Shown one piece after another: positions 1-5,901 of a stretch of DNA of 25,082 nt. The DNA comes from an uncultured Eggerthellaceae bacterium (lineage in GTDB: Bacteria; Actinomycetota; Coriobacteriia; Coriobacteriales; Eggerthellaceae): positions 1 through 25,082 of the forward strand of contig CAJUQK010000028.1 of the NCBI GenBank assembly GCA_910588205.1, in the 5' to 3' direction. The stretch's first letter is position 1; every line of letters begins with the position of its first letter. Under the pieces are notes generated by a model that was given only the letters and a program-made list of their open reading frames with translations, did no database searches and had not been told where the DNA came from. A program made the translations under genes and the position numbers.

Positions 1-2
1 TT

Positions 3-563
3 CTGAAGGATGCACGATCCCTTGGGAATGTGGCATTACCTATTGTAGGAGGGGCTAAGCTCATGTTTCGCTATGACGGATCTATCAGAAAATGCCTGGT
101 CTATGCCACAGCACGCGGAGACTACGTGGATGACGGCATAGATGGCGACTCAGTACGGTTCAAGATCAGGGATCAGCGCCTAACCAACCACTGGCTAGGT
201 CTCGGGAAGGGTGAAGGTGCCGCCCGTATCGCGGTCAATGGATATGCGGATGCCCAGGGCAATAAGTCACTTAAACAGGTGCTCTTCGGCGTGCGGCACA
301 TCATGGAGATATACGACTCCCCAAGTGCTGAGAAGGAAGACCTGGAAGAGGCCATAGAGAAACGACGAAAAGAAACCCAGAAGAAGCTGCTGACCTGCTC
401 CCTGAAGGATGCCACATCAGGGGATTACGACATCGGCGATATCGTAGGCGGCAGATCAACACAACACAAGATATCCGTTGTGACCGAGATAGCCCAGAAG
501 ACCGCGAAGGTCACACCGCAGGGAATCGTATGTACCACGAAGACAGCATTGGAGGTTAGCTGA
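3..563 (+). CDS. Phage tail protein, C-terminal part (Gp37-like), 5' end outside window
   Basis: The reading frame is open from the first bases of the window, so only about the last 187 residues are present. A GTG at 30 exists but has no clear ribosome site and the frame continues upstream, so I treat this as a 5'-truncated gene. The C-terminus contains a beta-rich segment with the pattern YDIGDIVGG, followed by a short VTEIAQKT strand. This resembles the end of siphovirus Gp37-like/tail-associated proteins, which form the hub or distal tail near the receptor-binding proteins. A charged helical stretch (about residues 100-125, rich in E, K and R) precedes it. The stop overlaps the start of the next gene (TGATG), which fits translational coupling in the late operon. 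The family assignment rests on the terminal motif and gene position and is moderate. Confidence 0.6.
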   Translation: MKDARSLGNVALPIVGGAKLMFRYDGSIRKCLVYATARGDYVDDGIDGDSVRFKIRDQRLTNHWLGLGKGEGAARIAVNGYADAQGNKSLKQVLFGVRHIMEIYDSPSAEKEDLEEAIEKRRKETQKKLLTCSLKDATSGDYDIGDIVGGRSTQHKISVVTEIAQKTAKVTPQGIVCTTKTALEVS

Positions 564-811
564 TGGCAATCGAAGAGGGAGGGATGTTCCGCTGTGACCG
601 AAGCCCTCAAGCCCACAAAGACGGCAAGCCCCATAATGAATTCCTCAACCCTACAGATAAGCGCCGGAGTGACTGGTTGGAAGTTTCCTGGGAGGATGTC
701 ATGGGAGTGACGATCAAGTATCTCATCTGCCCCGAATGCCGAAAGGAATACGAAGCCATTAGACAGGAGCAGCGCCAGAAGATGCAGAACTACATGTACC
801 TCGGACAGTAA
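563..811 (+). CDS. Small phage protein with a CPEC zinc-knuckle-like motif
   Basis: An 82-residue protein whose ATG overlaps the stop of the preceding tail gene by one base (TGATG) and whose end is 9 bases before the tail-fibre start, so it is part of the late structural operon. It has a possible metal site made of C11, H18 and the C56-P-E-C59 pair, followed by a short basic and amidic helix (RKEYEAIRQEQRQK). I do not recognise a family. Small Cys-pair proteins of unknown role are common between tail genes in actinobacterial phages. Its place suggests a tail assembly or accessory role, but nothing in the sequence shows one. Confidence 0.6.
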   Translation: MAIEEGGMFRCDRSPQAHKDGKPHNEFLNPTDKRRSDWLEVSWEDVMGVTIKYLICPECRKEYEAIRQEQRQKMQNYMYLGQ

Positions 812-820
812 GGGATAACA

Positions 821-1627
821 ATGCCACACCTGGTCACATCACATCAAGGCGAAGACCATGTTGAATCCTACAATGACCGACACTACAACGCCGGGCATAT
901 CGGCAATGACTCCTATGCCTTCAAGGGTCGTGGGAATTTCGCTTGCTCGATGGTGGATTCGAACACCCTGCGCATCATGTCTGGTGATGCTCAGTGTTGC
1001 GGAGCTCATTGGTCCATTGATTCTGATTATGAGGAATACACCATCGAGACCGGAACTCCTGGATACAAGCGTACCGACCTAGTAGTTGCACACATCGAAA
1101 CCGCGCCCCAAGAGACCATGGATATCCGTGTGCTCAAGGGCGAGGAGACCACCGGAACGCCCGTCACACCCTCCTATATCGAAGGAGATCTGAACGCTGG
1201 CGATACTGTGGTGGAAATGCCTCTCTGTAGTGTGGAGCTTAATGGCATCAATCCAGGTCAGCCCAATATGTTGCTTGATTTCTTGGTGCCATACAAGGAG
1301 TTTTGTGATTCCCTATCACAAAAGATGGAAATAGCCTGCGAGGACGTGATCGTCACCGTGAACCCGGTCACCAACATTAATAAAACGACCGGGCAACCCA
1401 ATCCCGTAGTATTACCCTTCAGGAAAGTAACAGCTAGTAACTTCCTCGGTCGCCAGATGTTGAAAGCATGGCCCCGAACCACATGGACCCCAGCGGGAGG
1501 ATCACAGCCTATAGTTACAATGAGCGTAGGCTCGGGCGGTTTTGTATACAACCAGGCAGTTTTCGTTTCTAACCACTCGCAGCTTTACGAAATCTATGTC
1601 CGGGCTTGGTACTTACCGAACAAGTAA
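821..1627 (+). CDS. Phase-variable tail fibre / receptor-binding protein (currently expressed form)
   Basis: A 268-residue protein, preceded by AAGGG six bases before the ATG. The N-terminal part (about 1-163) has the layout of Gram-positive siphophage baseplate/fibre proteins: an early Y-N-D-R-H-Y-N-A-G segment, then NTLRIMSGDA, then TIETGTPGYKRTDLVVAHIE. It would be the tail-attachment half. Residues 164-268 are a separate beta-rich tip ending W-Y-L-P-N-K. The border falls exactly on an 18-bp inverted-repeat site (1305-1322) read as C-D-S-L-S-Q. The same site occurs in reverse orientation before three silent cassettes downstream, each of which would continue this frame. The N-terminus is therefore constant and the tip exchangeable. 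The product should sit at the tail end and bind host-surface receptors; that function is inferred from family and architecture. Confidence 0.85.
   Translation: MPHLVTSHQGEDHVESYNDRHYNAGHIGNDSYAFKGRGNFACSMVDSNTLRIMSGDAQCCGAHWSIDSDYEEYTIETGTPGYKRTDLVVAHIETAPQETMDIRVLKGEETTGTPVTPSYIEGDLNAGDTVVEMPLCSVELNGINPGQPNMLLDFLVPYKEFCDSLSQKMEIACEDVIVTVNPVTNINKTTGQPNPVVLPFRKVTASNFLGRQMLKAWPRTTWTPAGGSQPIVTMSVGSGGFVYNQAVFVSNHSQLYEIYVRAWYLPNK
1305..1322 (+). repeat. Recombination site 1 (fibre junction)
   Basis: Sequence gtgattccctatcacaaa, inside the fibre gene. It is the centre of a perfect dyad, 9-base arms TTTTGTGAT and ATCACAAAA around TCCCT (1301-1323), which is the expected form of a tyrosine-recombinase site with two inverted arms and a short core. 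It is read in frame as C-D-S-L-S-Q-K. Confidence 0.85.
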
Positions 1628-1645
1628 TTGATCCTATGTAGGCCT

Positions 1646-1945
1646 CTATTGCTTGCCCTGTACAGCAAGTACACCATAGGCTTGCCAATCGAACTTGCCC
1701 GCGTGAGCGAATGCGCCCCCATTGCGCACTTTGACCCGGAAGCCAGTCTCCGTGATGGAAAAGGGCGTGAACTCCATGTCCTTCGCTGTTTCAGGGGTCA
1801 TAAGTCCGTCAAATGCGAGGCTAACACTCACTAAAGGAGGGTATCTGTAAGCCTTCGGGAACGATATAACTTCCGACTCTCTTGTGTTATTGGCTGGACA
1901 ATCTACCCGGCCTTGGTCTGACTGCCTTCCATCCTGTAATAGGGA
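1646..1945 (-). CDS. Silent fibre-tip cassette 2 (H-type lectin-like), no start codon
   Basis: Counted from the TCC of its site (1945), the minus strand is open for 99 codons and ends with TAG at 1648-1646. It has no start codon or ribosome site of its own placed to express the whole cassette, so it should be read only after inversion joins it to the fibre N-terminus. The protein has the strand pattern VISFPKAYRYPPLVSVSL, then a loop, FTPFSITETGFRVKVRN, then GKFDWQAYG. This is the H-type lectin fold signature (phenylalanine-proline start, PP-V strand, T-GF-V-V strand, terminal W-A-G), a sugar-binding module also found in phage fibres. It lies tail-to-tail with the expressed tip, 18 bases apart. 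The lectin call is by eye and needs a profile search. Confidence 0.75.
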   Translation of the reverse strand, partial: SLLQDGRQSDQGRVDCPANNTRESEVISFPKAYRYPPLVSVSLAFDGLMTPETAKDMEFTPFSITETGFRVKVRNGGAFAHAGKFDWQAYGVLAVQGKQ

Positions 1946-1950
1946 ATAAC
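1933..1950 (-). repeat. Recombination site 2
   Basis: Minus strand gttattccctattacagg. It opens silent cassette 2 and, one reading frame away, supplies the TAG stop (1952-1950) of silent cassette 3. It shares GT, ATTCCCTA and CA with the other three sites. Confidence 0.8.
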
Positions 1951-1952
1951 TA

Positions 1953-2231
1953 ATCTGGGATGAATATTACCCACAACCGATAGCGCACCACCTGCGAGAC
2001 TGGAACCCGGATCGTTGCACCATCTCTTAAAGATGCAGCCGCCATAAAGCCGCCGCTGTATGCCATCAGGTCTTCAGACTCACATACGGGAACGAAGGTG
2101 CCCTTTGCATCCAGGTTCAGCCCTAGATCATTGCGCAGTTGCTCGGGGGAGATGACAACCCTGCTTGTATGAGCTTGAAACGTTATGGCATTCGTGTAAA
2201 AAGCGACGCGGGTTCGGGTCTGTTCTAGGGA
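1953..2231 (-). CDS. Silent fibre-tip cassette 3, no start codon
   Basis: From the TCC of its site (2231) the minus strand is open for 93 codons, starting S-L-E-Q-T-R and ending W-V-I-F-I-P-D, with a TAG stop at 1952-1950 that lies at the edge of the next site. There is no suitable start codon, as expected for a cassette that is expressed only by fusion. Composition is beta-rich, with alternating hydrophobic stretches such as ATIRVPVSQVVRYRLWVIF. The ending resembles that of the expressed tip (a W followed three to five residues later by P-N or P-D), so the two may share a fold even though the sequences differ. I do not recognise a named domain. Confidence 0.75.
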
Positions 2232-2236
2232 ATAAC
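2219..2236 (-). repeat. Recombination site 3
   Basis: Minus strand gttattccctagaacaga. It opens silent cassette 3 and overlaps the TAG stop (2238-2236) of silent cassette 4. It is the most diverged right arm of the four sites, but keeps the ATTCCCTA core and the CA. Confidence 0.78.
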
Positions 2237-2238
2237 TA

Positions 2239-2421
2239 CAATGTGCGACTCATTATCGTTTTCCCGTTTTTCTGGATAGTAATCTGCGCGTATTCGCTTT
2301 GCGCCCATAGCTGCCCATACAGGTCTCCGTTTGTTATGCCTATTTGAAAAGCTTTATCAGTCACGGCAAATGTCAGTCTGCTGAGTTTGCTAATGAGTGT
2401 CTGTACTTCTTGCGATAGGGA
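2239..2421 (-). CDS. Silent fibre-tip cassette 4, no start codon
   Basis: From the TCC of its site (2421) the minus strand is open for 61 codons and stops at TAG 2238-2236. It starts S-L-S-Q-E-V, close to the S-L-S-Q-K-M of the expressed tip, then continues with a short helical segment and two or three likely strands (LTFAVTDKAFQIGI and YAQITIQKNGK). It is the shortest of the four tips and may be a minimal or partly decayed tip, though its frame is intact. Because the recombinase ends inside the same site, this cassette is the one directly next to the recombinase gene. Confidence 0.72.
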
Positions 2422-2426
2422 ATCAC
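2409..2426 (-). repeat. Recombination site 4 (overlaps recombinase stop codon)
   Basis: Minus strand gtgattccctatcgcaag, differing from site 1 at only two of 18 positions. The TGA stop of the recombinase gene (2425-2423) lies inside it. It opens silent cassette 4 and is the outer border of the invertible region. Confidence 0.83.
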
Positions 2427-3397
2427 GCGGCCATCGGAAGCTCTCTCGCCGGTTGCGGTGCAGGCTGTGGCGGGATGATGCCCTTGTACATGTCATCGCA
2501 GCTTTTACCAAGCACCAATCGGGCAAGCCTGCGCTGCACCCGTCGCTTGGTCGCAGCAGTGATCTCCATGTAGTATCGGTAGCAGGTCTGGATATTGCTG
2601 TGTCCCATCATCTCAGCCACGTGCTCAATGGCTGCTCCGGCCTTAATCGCAAGCGTTGCCCACGTGTGGCGCAGGTTGCGCATGCCAACCCATGGGAGGC
2701 GATTTTTGATGGCATGGAGCTTGATGGCCCAAGCAACGCGCATGGGTTTTGCGTTGCCGATGATGCGACCCTTCGGCCTACCTCGCTCAACCCAGATGGT
2801 ATGCAGCCGATCTATTGCCCACTGTGGCAGATACAGGGTGCGCGTACTTTTCCGAGTCTTCGTGGTGCTTTCGTAGACCAGCCCCGGAATCTGGAGCAGC
2901 GCGCCCTTGATCTCTACCGCACCAGTGCGCCAGTCGATGGATTCCCAGCTGAGATAGTAGTTCTCGGAGGGACGCAACCCCAAGGCGCTCTGCAGGATTA
3001 AGGTCGGTTCAAATAGATGTCCGACAAAGCCGCGGATAAGCTTTTTCAGGCGACGCTGCGTAAGCGTGTTGAGAGGCTCTTGAGGCTTTTGGGTAATCTC
3101 GATCCTCCGTGTGGGGTCTATGGCCTCCAAGCCCTCATCTATCGCCCACCGGATGATCTGTCTGAGGCATTTGTACGCCTTCTCTGCGCCTGATGGTCCG
3201 CGCAATGGTGTCAACTCGTCAACCCACGCTTGCACATCCTTACGCGTGATCTCGCTAACCCTGAGCGCACCCCAGCGTGGCAATACGTGACGGTTGATGG
3301 ATGACTCGTAGCCGTAAACGGTATCGGGCTTTCTGCGCTCACGTTTCTCGGTGAGGTAGTCATTGCAAATCTCGGTGATGGTGCTCAGTTCGTACAT
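2423..3397 (-). CDS. Tyrosine recombinase, probable shufflon invertase (Rci-like role)
   Basis: A 324-residue tyrosine recombinase. The ATG at 3397 is chosen because AAAGGAGG lies just upstream; an in-frame ATG at 3430 lacks this. An N-terminal SAM-like arm-binding region (about 1-105) precedes the catalytic domain. Visible active-site residues are R142 in LGLRPSE, a TKTRKSTRT hairpin lysine, R243 in RNLRHTWAT, H266 in MMGHSN and the likely nucleophile Y275 in CYRYYM. The usual box II histidine (H-x-x-R) is an arginine here (R240). The stop codon lies inside recombination site 4. Its position next to the invertible fibre cassettes, and away from the tRNA attachment site, argues for DNA inversion rather than phage integration. 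It runs antisense to the late genes on both sides. A dual role cannot be excluded. Confidence 0.85.
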   Translation of the reverse strand: MYELSTITEICNDYLTEKRERRKPDTVYGYESSINRHVLPRWGALRVSEITRKDVQAWVDELTPLRGPSGAEKAYKCLRQIIRWAIDEGLEAIDPTRRIEITQKPQEPLNTLTQRRLKKLIRGFVGHLFEPTLILQSALGLRPSENYYLSWESIDWRTGAVEIKGALLQIPGLVYESTTKTRKSTRTLYLPQWAIDRLHTIWVERGRPKGRIIGNAKPMRVAWAIKLHAIKNRLPWVGMRNLRHTWATLAIKAGAAIEHVAEMMGHSNIQTCYRYYMEITAATKRRVQRRLARLVLGKSCDDMYKGIIPPQPAPQPARELPMAA

Positions 3398-3422
3398 AGC
3401 TCCTCCTTTGAGTGACAGCAGG

Positions 3423-3440
3423 CGCATCATCTGAGATGCG
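3423..3440. other. Small hairpin between recombinase and holin
   Basis: CGCATC and GATGCG form a 6-bp stem around atctga. It lies in the gap of fewer than 90 bases between the divergently arranged recombinase and holin genes. No T-run follows, so a terminator role is doubtful. Confidence 0.3.
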
Positions 3441-3484
3441 ACATGTGGAGGATTATGTGGCCGTCACGAGCGAAAGGAGAGATT

Positions 3485-3922
3485 GTGGACTGGGTTACAG
3501 CAATAGCCTGGCAGCCGATTTTGGTGATAGTCGTGCTGATGGCGTTCGACATCATCACCGGCTTCGGCGGAGCCGCAAAGGAGGGTGTCATCCAATCAGG
3601 CAAGATGCGCGAGGGGCTATGGCATAAAGCGGGATTCCTGGGGTTGGTCGTCCTTGCGATCATCTGGGAAGTCGCGGTGCTGTGGATCAATTTCGACGCC
3701 TATCTAAAGGGCGCGGGCACCATCGTGCCGGAGTTCCCGGCGGTTTCCGTTGTGTGCGCATTCATAGCCTTGATCGAACTAATAAGCATCGTCGAGAACC
3801 TATGCGTACTCAACCCATCGATCGCGACTCTGCCCTTCATAAAGCAGCTGAAGGCTCACGATCCAGCGGCCCCGGACATCAAGGTCGAGGTTGATGACGG
3901 CGACACACGCACAGACGAGTAG
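3485..3922 (+). CDS. Phage holin
   Basis: A 145-residue membrane protein. GTG at 3485 is chosen as start because AAAGGAG lies five bases upstream; an in-frame ATG at 3443 lacks one. Hydrophobic segments are at about residues 8-24 (ILVIVVLMAFDIITGF), 45-62 (AGFLGLVVLAIIWEVAVLW) and 82-104 (VVCAFIALIELISIVENLC), followed by a charged tail. The pattern of an early D-I-I-T-G-F, a short polar loop with K-x-x-S-x-x-M-R-E-G, and the I-E-L-I-S-I-V-E-N segment is that of the toxin-secretion/phage-lysis holin family (Phage_holin_4). It would form pores in the inner membrane that release the endolysin encoded 270 bases downstream. The gene overlaps the next one. Confidence 0.88.
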   Translation: MDWVTAIAWQPILVIVVLMAFDIITGFGGAAKEGVIQSGKMREGLWHKAGFLGLVVLAIIWEVAVLWINFDAYLKGAGTIVPEFPAVSVVCAFIALIELISIVENLCVLNPSIATLPFIKQLKAHDPAAPDIKVEVDDGDTRTDE

Positions 3923-4202
3923 CCCTACAGCCAGTCAAGAGCGGCGCGTGATGCTGATCGCGGCGCTGCTTGCCTTTGGTATGGTGGCCCTTGTCATGGC
4001 CATACGCCTCGGGTCGTGGTTTCTCGCGCCCGCTGAGGTGCCACCAAAGCCAGAGACGCTCCCTGCTGTTGATCTGCCCCTCCTCACGCCCCTGCAGCGC
4101 GAGGAGGCCCGCAGAAGCGGCGTGGGTGCTTATGAGTTTGACGGCATGTGGTATGTAAACGCGGCTTTGCCGCCTGAACACTGGGAGGACTGGATTGGCT
4201 AA
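3894..4202 (+). CDS. Single-TM lysis-cassette protein
   Basis: A protein of about 102 residues between holin and endolysin, overlapping both (holin end by 29 bases, endolysin start by 8). ATG at 3894 is preferred; TTG at 3891 is also possible. A basic N-terminal stretch precedes one membrane span at about residues 20-40 (VMLIAALLAFGMVALVMAI), then a proline-rich segment (PAEVPPKPETLP) and a short domain ending EFDGMWYVNAALPPEHWEDWIG. The tight overlaps show a co-translated lysis operon. It could be an antiholin, a second holin or a spanin-like helper; the sequence does not decide. I do not recognise a family. Confidence 0.65.
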   Translation: MTATHAQTSSPTASQERRVMLIAALLAFGMVALVMAIRLGSWFLAPAEVPPKPETLPAVDLPLLTPLQREEARRSGVGAYEFDGMWYVNAALPPEHWEDWIG

Positions 4203-5037
4203 GCTATACATCATCTGCGGCCATGGAGCAGGGGACCCTGGAGCCTGCGCGGCAGGCCAGACCGAGGAGGAGCGCGTCCGTGCGCTGGCGGCGATCATCA
4301 AAGAGCGCGGCGGCGCGGATGTGGAAGTGCTTGACACATCACGCAACTGGTACGTGGATGGCGGCATCAACAGTCTCACGTTGCCAGAGGGCGCTATGCT
4401 GTTGGAGCTGCATCGTGATTGGGCGGGAGAGAGCGCACGCGGTGCCCACGTGATCATCTATGCGGGCTTCGAGGCCGATGACTTCGATAAAGCCCTGGCA
4501 TCCAAGCTGTCCGCCATCCTTCCGGGACGTTCGCAGACCATCGTGAAGCGCAGCGATCTGGCAAACCCGAAGCGTGCTGCCAGACGCGGCATCAACTACC
4601 GCCTCGTCGAGGTGGGCTTCATCTCCAACGCTGAAGACCGCAACATTTTCGACACGCGCATCACCGACATCGCTGACGCCATTCTGGCGGCAGCTGACAT
4701 CAGCATCCTGGCAACGAACCCACAGCCTGCTCAACCTGCCCCTACGCCGTCCAGCCCATCGGCATCTAGCTCGGCCGAGAAAGCTGGCTCTGGTTTCGGC
4801 GGCACCTATCGCTGCACCGTCTCCAAGCTCAACGTGCGGGACGCTCCGGGCCTCAGCGGAAACATCGTCACCAGCTATGCCAAGGGACAGACAGTCGTGC
4901 TCGATGATTGGTACGTATCACGAGATGGATACATCTGGGGACGTTACACAGGTGCTCAGAGTGGCAAGTTGCGGTATGTGGCTGTTGGCCGTGCCACCGG
5001 CAAACCAGAGCCGGATGACTATCTGATAAAGGTCTAG
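4195..5037 (+). CDS. Phage endolysin: N-acetylmuramoyl-L-alanine amidase with SH3 domain
   Basis: A 280-residue lysin starting with TTG (4195), supported by GGGAGGAC just upstream. Residues 1-170 are an Amidase_3 zinc enzyme: the first strand K-L-Y-I-I-C-G-H-G with zinc ligand H10, a ligand glutamate in the QTEEERVRAL helix, H73 in LLELHRD, and catalytic E139 in VEVGFISNAED. A Pro/Ala/Ser-rich linker (about 177-200) follows, then an SH3-type wall-binding domain (about 205-275) with YRCTVSKLNVRDAPGLSG and the GYIWGRY strand. It cuts the amide between muramic acid and the stem peptide after holin action. No signal peptide is seen, as expected for a holin-dependent lysin. Its stop and that of the convergent next gene share a CTAG palindrome. 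Confidence 0.92.
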   Translation: MAKLYIICGHGAGDPGACAAGQTEEERVRALAAIIKERGGADVEVLDTSRNWYVDGGINSLTLPEGAMLLELHRDWAGESARGAHVIIYAGFEADDFDKALASKLSAILPGRSQTIVKRSDLANPKRAARRGINYRLVEVGFISNAEDRNIFDTRITDIADAILAAADISILATNPQPAQPAPTPSSPSASSSAEKAGSGFGGTYRCTVSKLNVRDAPGLSGNIVTSYAKGQTVVLDDWYVSRDGYIWGRYTGAQSGKLRYVAVGRATGKPEPDDYLIKV

Positions 5038-5816
5038 CTGTCCAGCTCTCTGAGGTAGATGTGGATGATGGGGACGGTGCCCATTATCATCTCGTCGGTG
5101 GACACGGTGGCATCATCCATCTTCGAGGCTGGGTAGGTGTGCGTTCCGAAGCGCACCATGTCCTCGCCCCGCTTGGACACGAACGGCTCAAGCTGCTCGT
5201 TGTGCAAGAGAGCGTACTGACGAGGTGTGATCTTGACGAAATCATAGGTGGGGATGTCTGTTGTGTAGACCTCCCGCCTTATGTCGATGACCTCATACGA
5301 TCCGGCCACGAGGGCTTCGGCTTGATCCCAGTCGGAGTGGGCGGAGATGTCCAGATAGCGCGTGGCCCCGTCGATGTGATAGGCGATGACCTCAGCTCCA
5401 TCCCTCACGAGCAAACGCCCGTTGCGGCGTCCGATGAAGTTGATGCCAGGTGCGTCATCACGAGCGACATCATATACCCAGCTGTCATATGCGCTCGTTG
5501 ATTTGACACCCCATTTCAGGATGGTGCCCACCGCAGGGGCTAGGCCGTAGCGCGGAGACCTGCCACGACCGCCCTCATTGTAGGTGAGGCCGCCGCTGTT
5601 GATCTCCGTACGCACGAGGTTACACGGCACGTTGTCCTGCGACATCACCGCTTCATACAGCTCCTCGGCGGTGTCCTTGACCTTCTGCGGCACACGCTCC
5701 GGTCGGCATGTGTGCCAATACTCGAAGATGCTCCTGCCACCGTGCGTGTATTGCGACCACTCAGCAATGCTGATGTAACCGCCATCGACATACTCAGTAA
5801 TCGTGTCTTTCAGCAT
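5034..5816 (-). CDS. Prophage accessory protein of unknown function
   Basis: A 260-residue soluble protein; ATG at 5816 is preceded by AAAGG at a suitable distance. I recognise no family. The N-terminal 60 residues look like a helical DNA-binding-like segment (DGGYISIAEWSQYTHGGRSIFEYWHT, then PQKVKDTAEELYEAVM). The middle is mixed (YGLAPAVGTILKWGV, GRRNGRLLVRDGAEVIAYHI), and the end is rich in strands (VPIIHIYLRELD). It is convergent with the endolysin, with a four-base 3' overlap, and is the last gene of the leftward accessory group, separated from the rest by a strong hairpin. Such leftward genes at the attachment end are often lysogenic-conversion (moron) genes; that role is an inference from position only. 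Confidence 0.65.
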   Translation of the reverse strand: MLKDTITEYVDGGYISIAEWSQYTHGGRSIFEYWHTCRPERVPQKVKDTAEELYEAVMSQDNVPCNLVRTEINSGGLTYNEGGRGRSPRYGLAPAVGTILKWGVKSTSAYDSWVYDVARDDAPGINFIGRRNGRLLVRDGAEVIAYHIDGATRYLDISAHSDWDQAEALVAGSYEVIDIRREVYTTDIPTYDFVKITPRQYALLHNEQLEPFVSKRGEDMVRFGTHTYPASKMDDATVSTDEMIMGTVPIIHIYLRELDS

Positions 5817-5854
5817 CCGTTCGCCTTTCTATCAGGACGGCTGTTCTGTCACGC

Positions 5855-5889
5855 CCCATCCCTCGATGATGAGCTCATTGAGGGATGGG
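5855..5889 (-). terminator. Strong hairpin between accessory genes
   Basis: CCCATCCCTC pairs with GAGGGATGGG, extended inward through a G-T pair and ATGA/TCAT to a five-base loop, about 15 bp in all. It lies just after the stop of the 163-residue gene on the minus strand. No clear T-run follows on either strand, so it may be a processing or attenuating hairpin rather than a full intrinsic terminator. Confidence 0.5.
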
Positions 5890-5901
5890 CGGTCATCTCC
5901 T

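Larger units (their letters stand above)
1301..2426. other. Shufflon: multi-site invertible tail-fibre segment
   Basis: A segment of about 1.1 kb bounded by four related 18-bp sites. The site at 1305-1322 faces right; those at 1933-1950, 2219-2236 and 2409-2426 face left. Invariant positions are GT, ATTCCCTA and CA. The first site is followed by the expressed fibre tip; each reversed site is followed on the minus strand by a stop-free cassette in the same frame relative to the TCC-CT core, of 99, 93 and 61 codons. Inversion between the first site and any of the others fuses the constant fibre N-terminus to a different tip. A tyrosine recombinase gene abuts the distal site. The plan matches the pilV shufflon of plasmid R64 with its Rci recombinase, but applied to a phage fibre. 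Actual inversion has not been observed here. Confidence 0.87.

Noticed and set aside
1628..2347. Short rightward frames behind the tail fibre (1628-1834, 2165-2347)
   Set aside because: They lie opposite the silent cassettes, whose minus-strand frames match the fibre frame at every site; the plus frames have no such link.
821..2426. Diversity-generating retroelement as source of fibre variation
   Set aside because: No reverse transcriptase and no template/variable repeat pair with adenine-directed differences are present; variation here is by whole cassettes with flanking sites.
2387..3001. Long rightward frame opposite the recombinase
   Set aside because: It is the antisense shadow of a gene with clear active-site motifs and has no family features.
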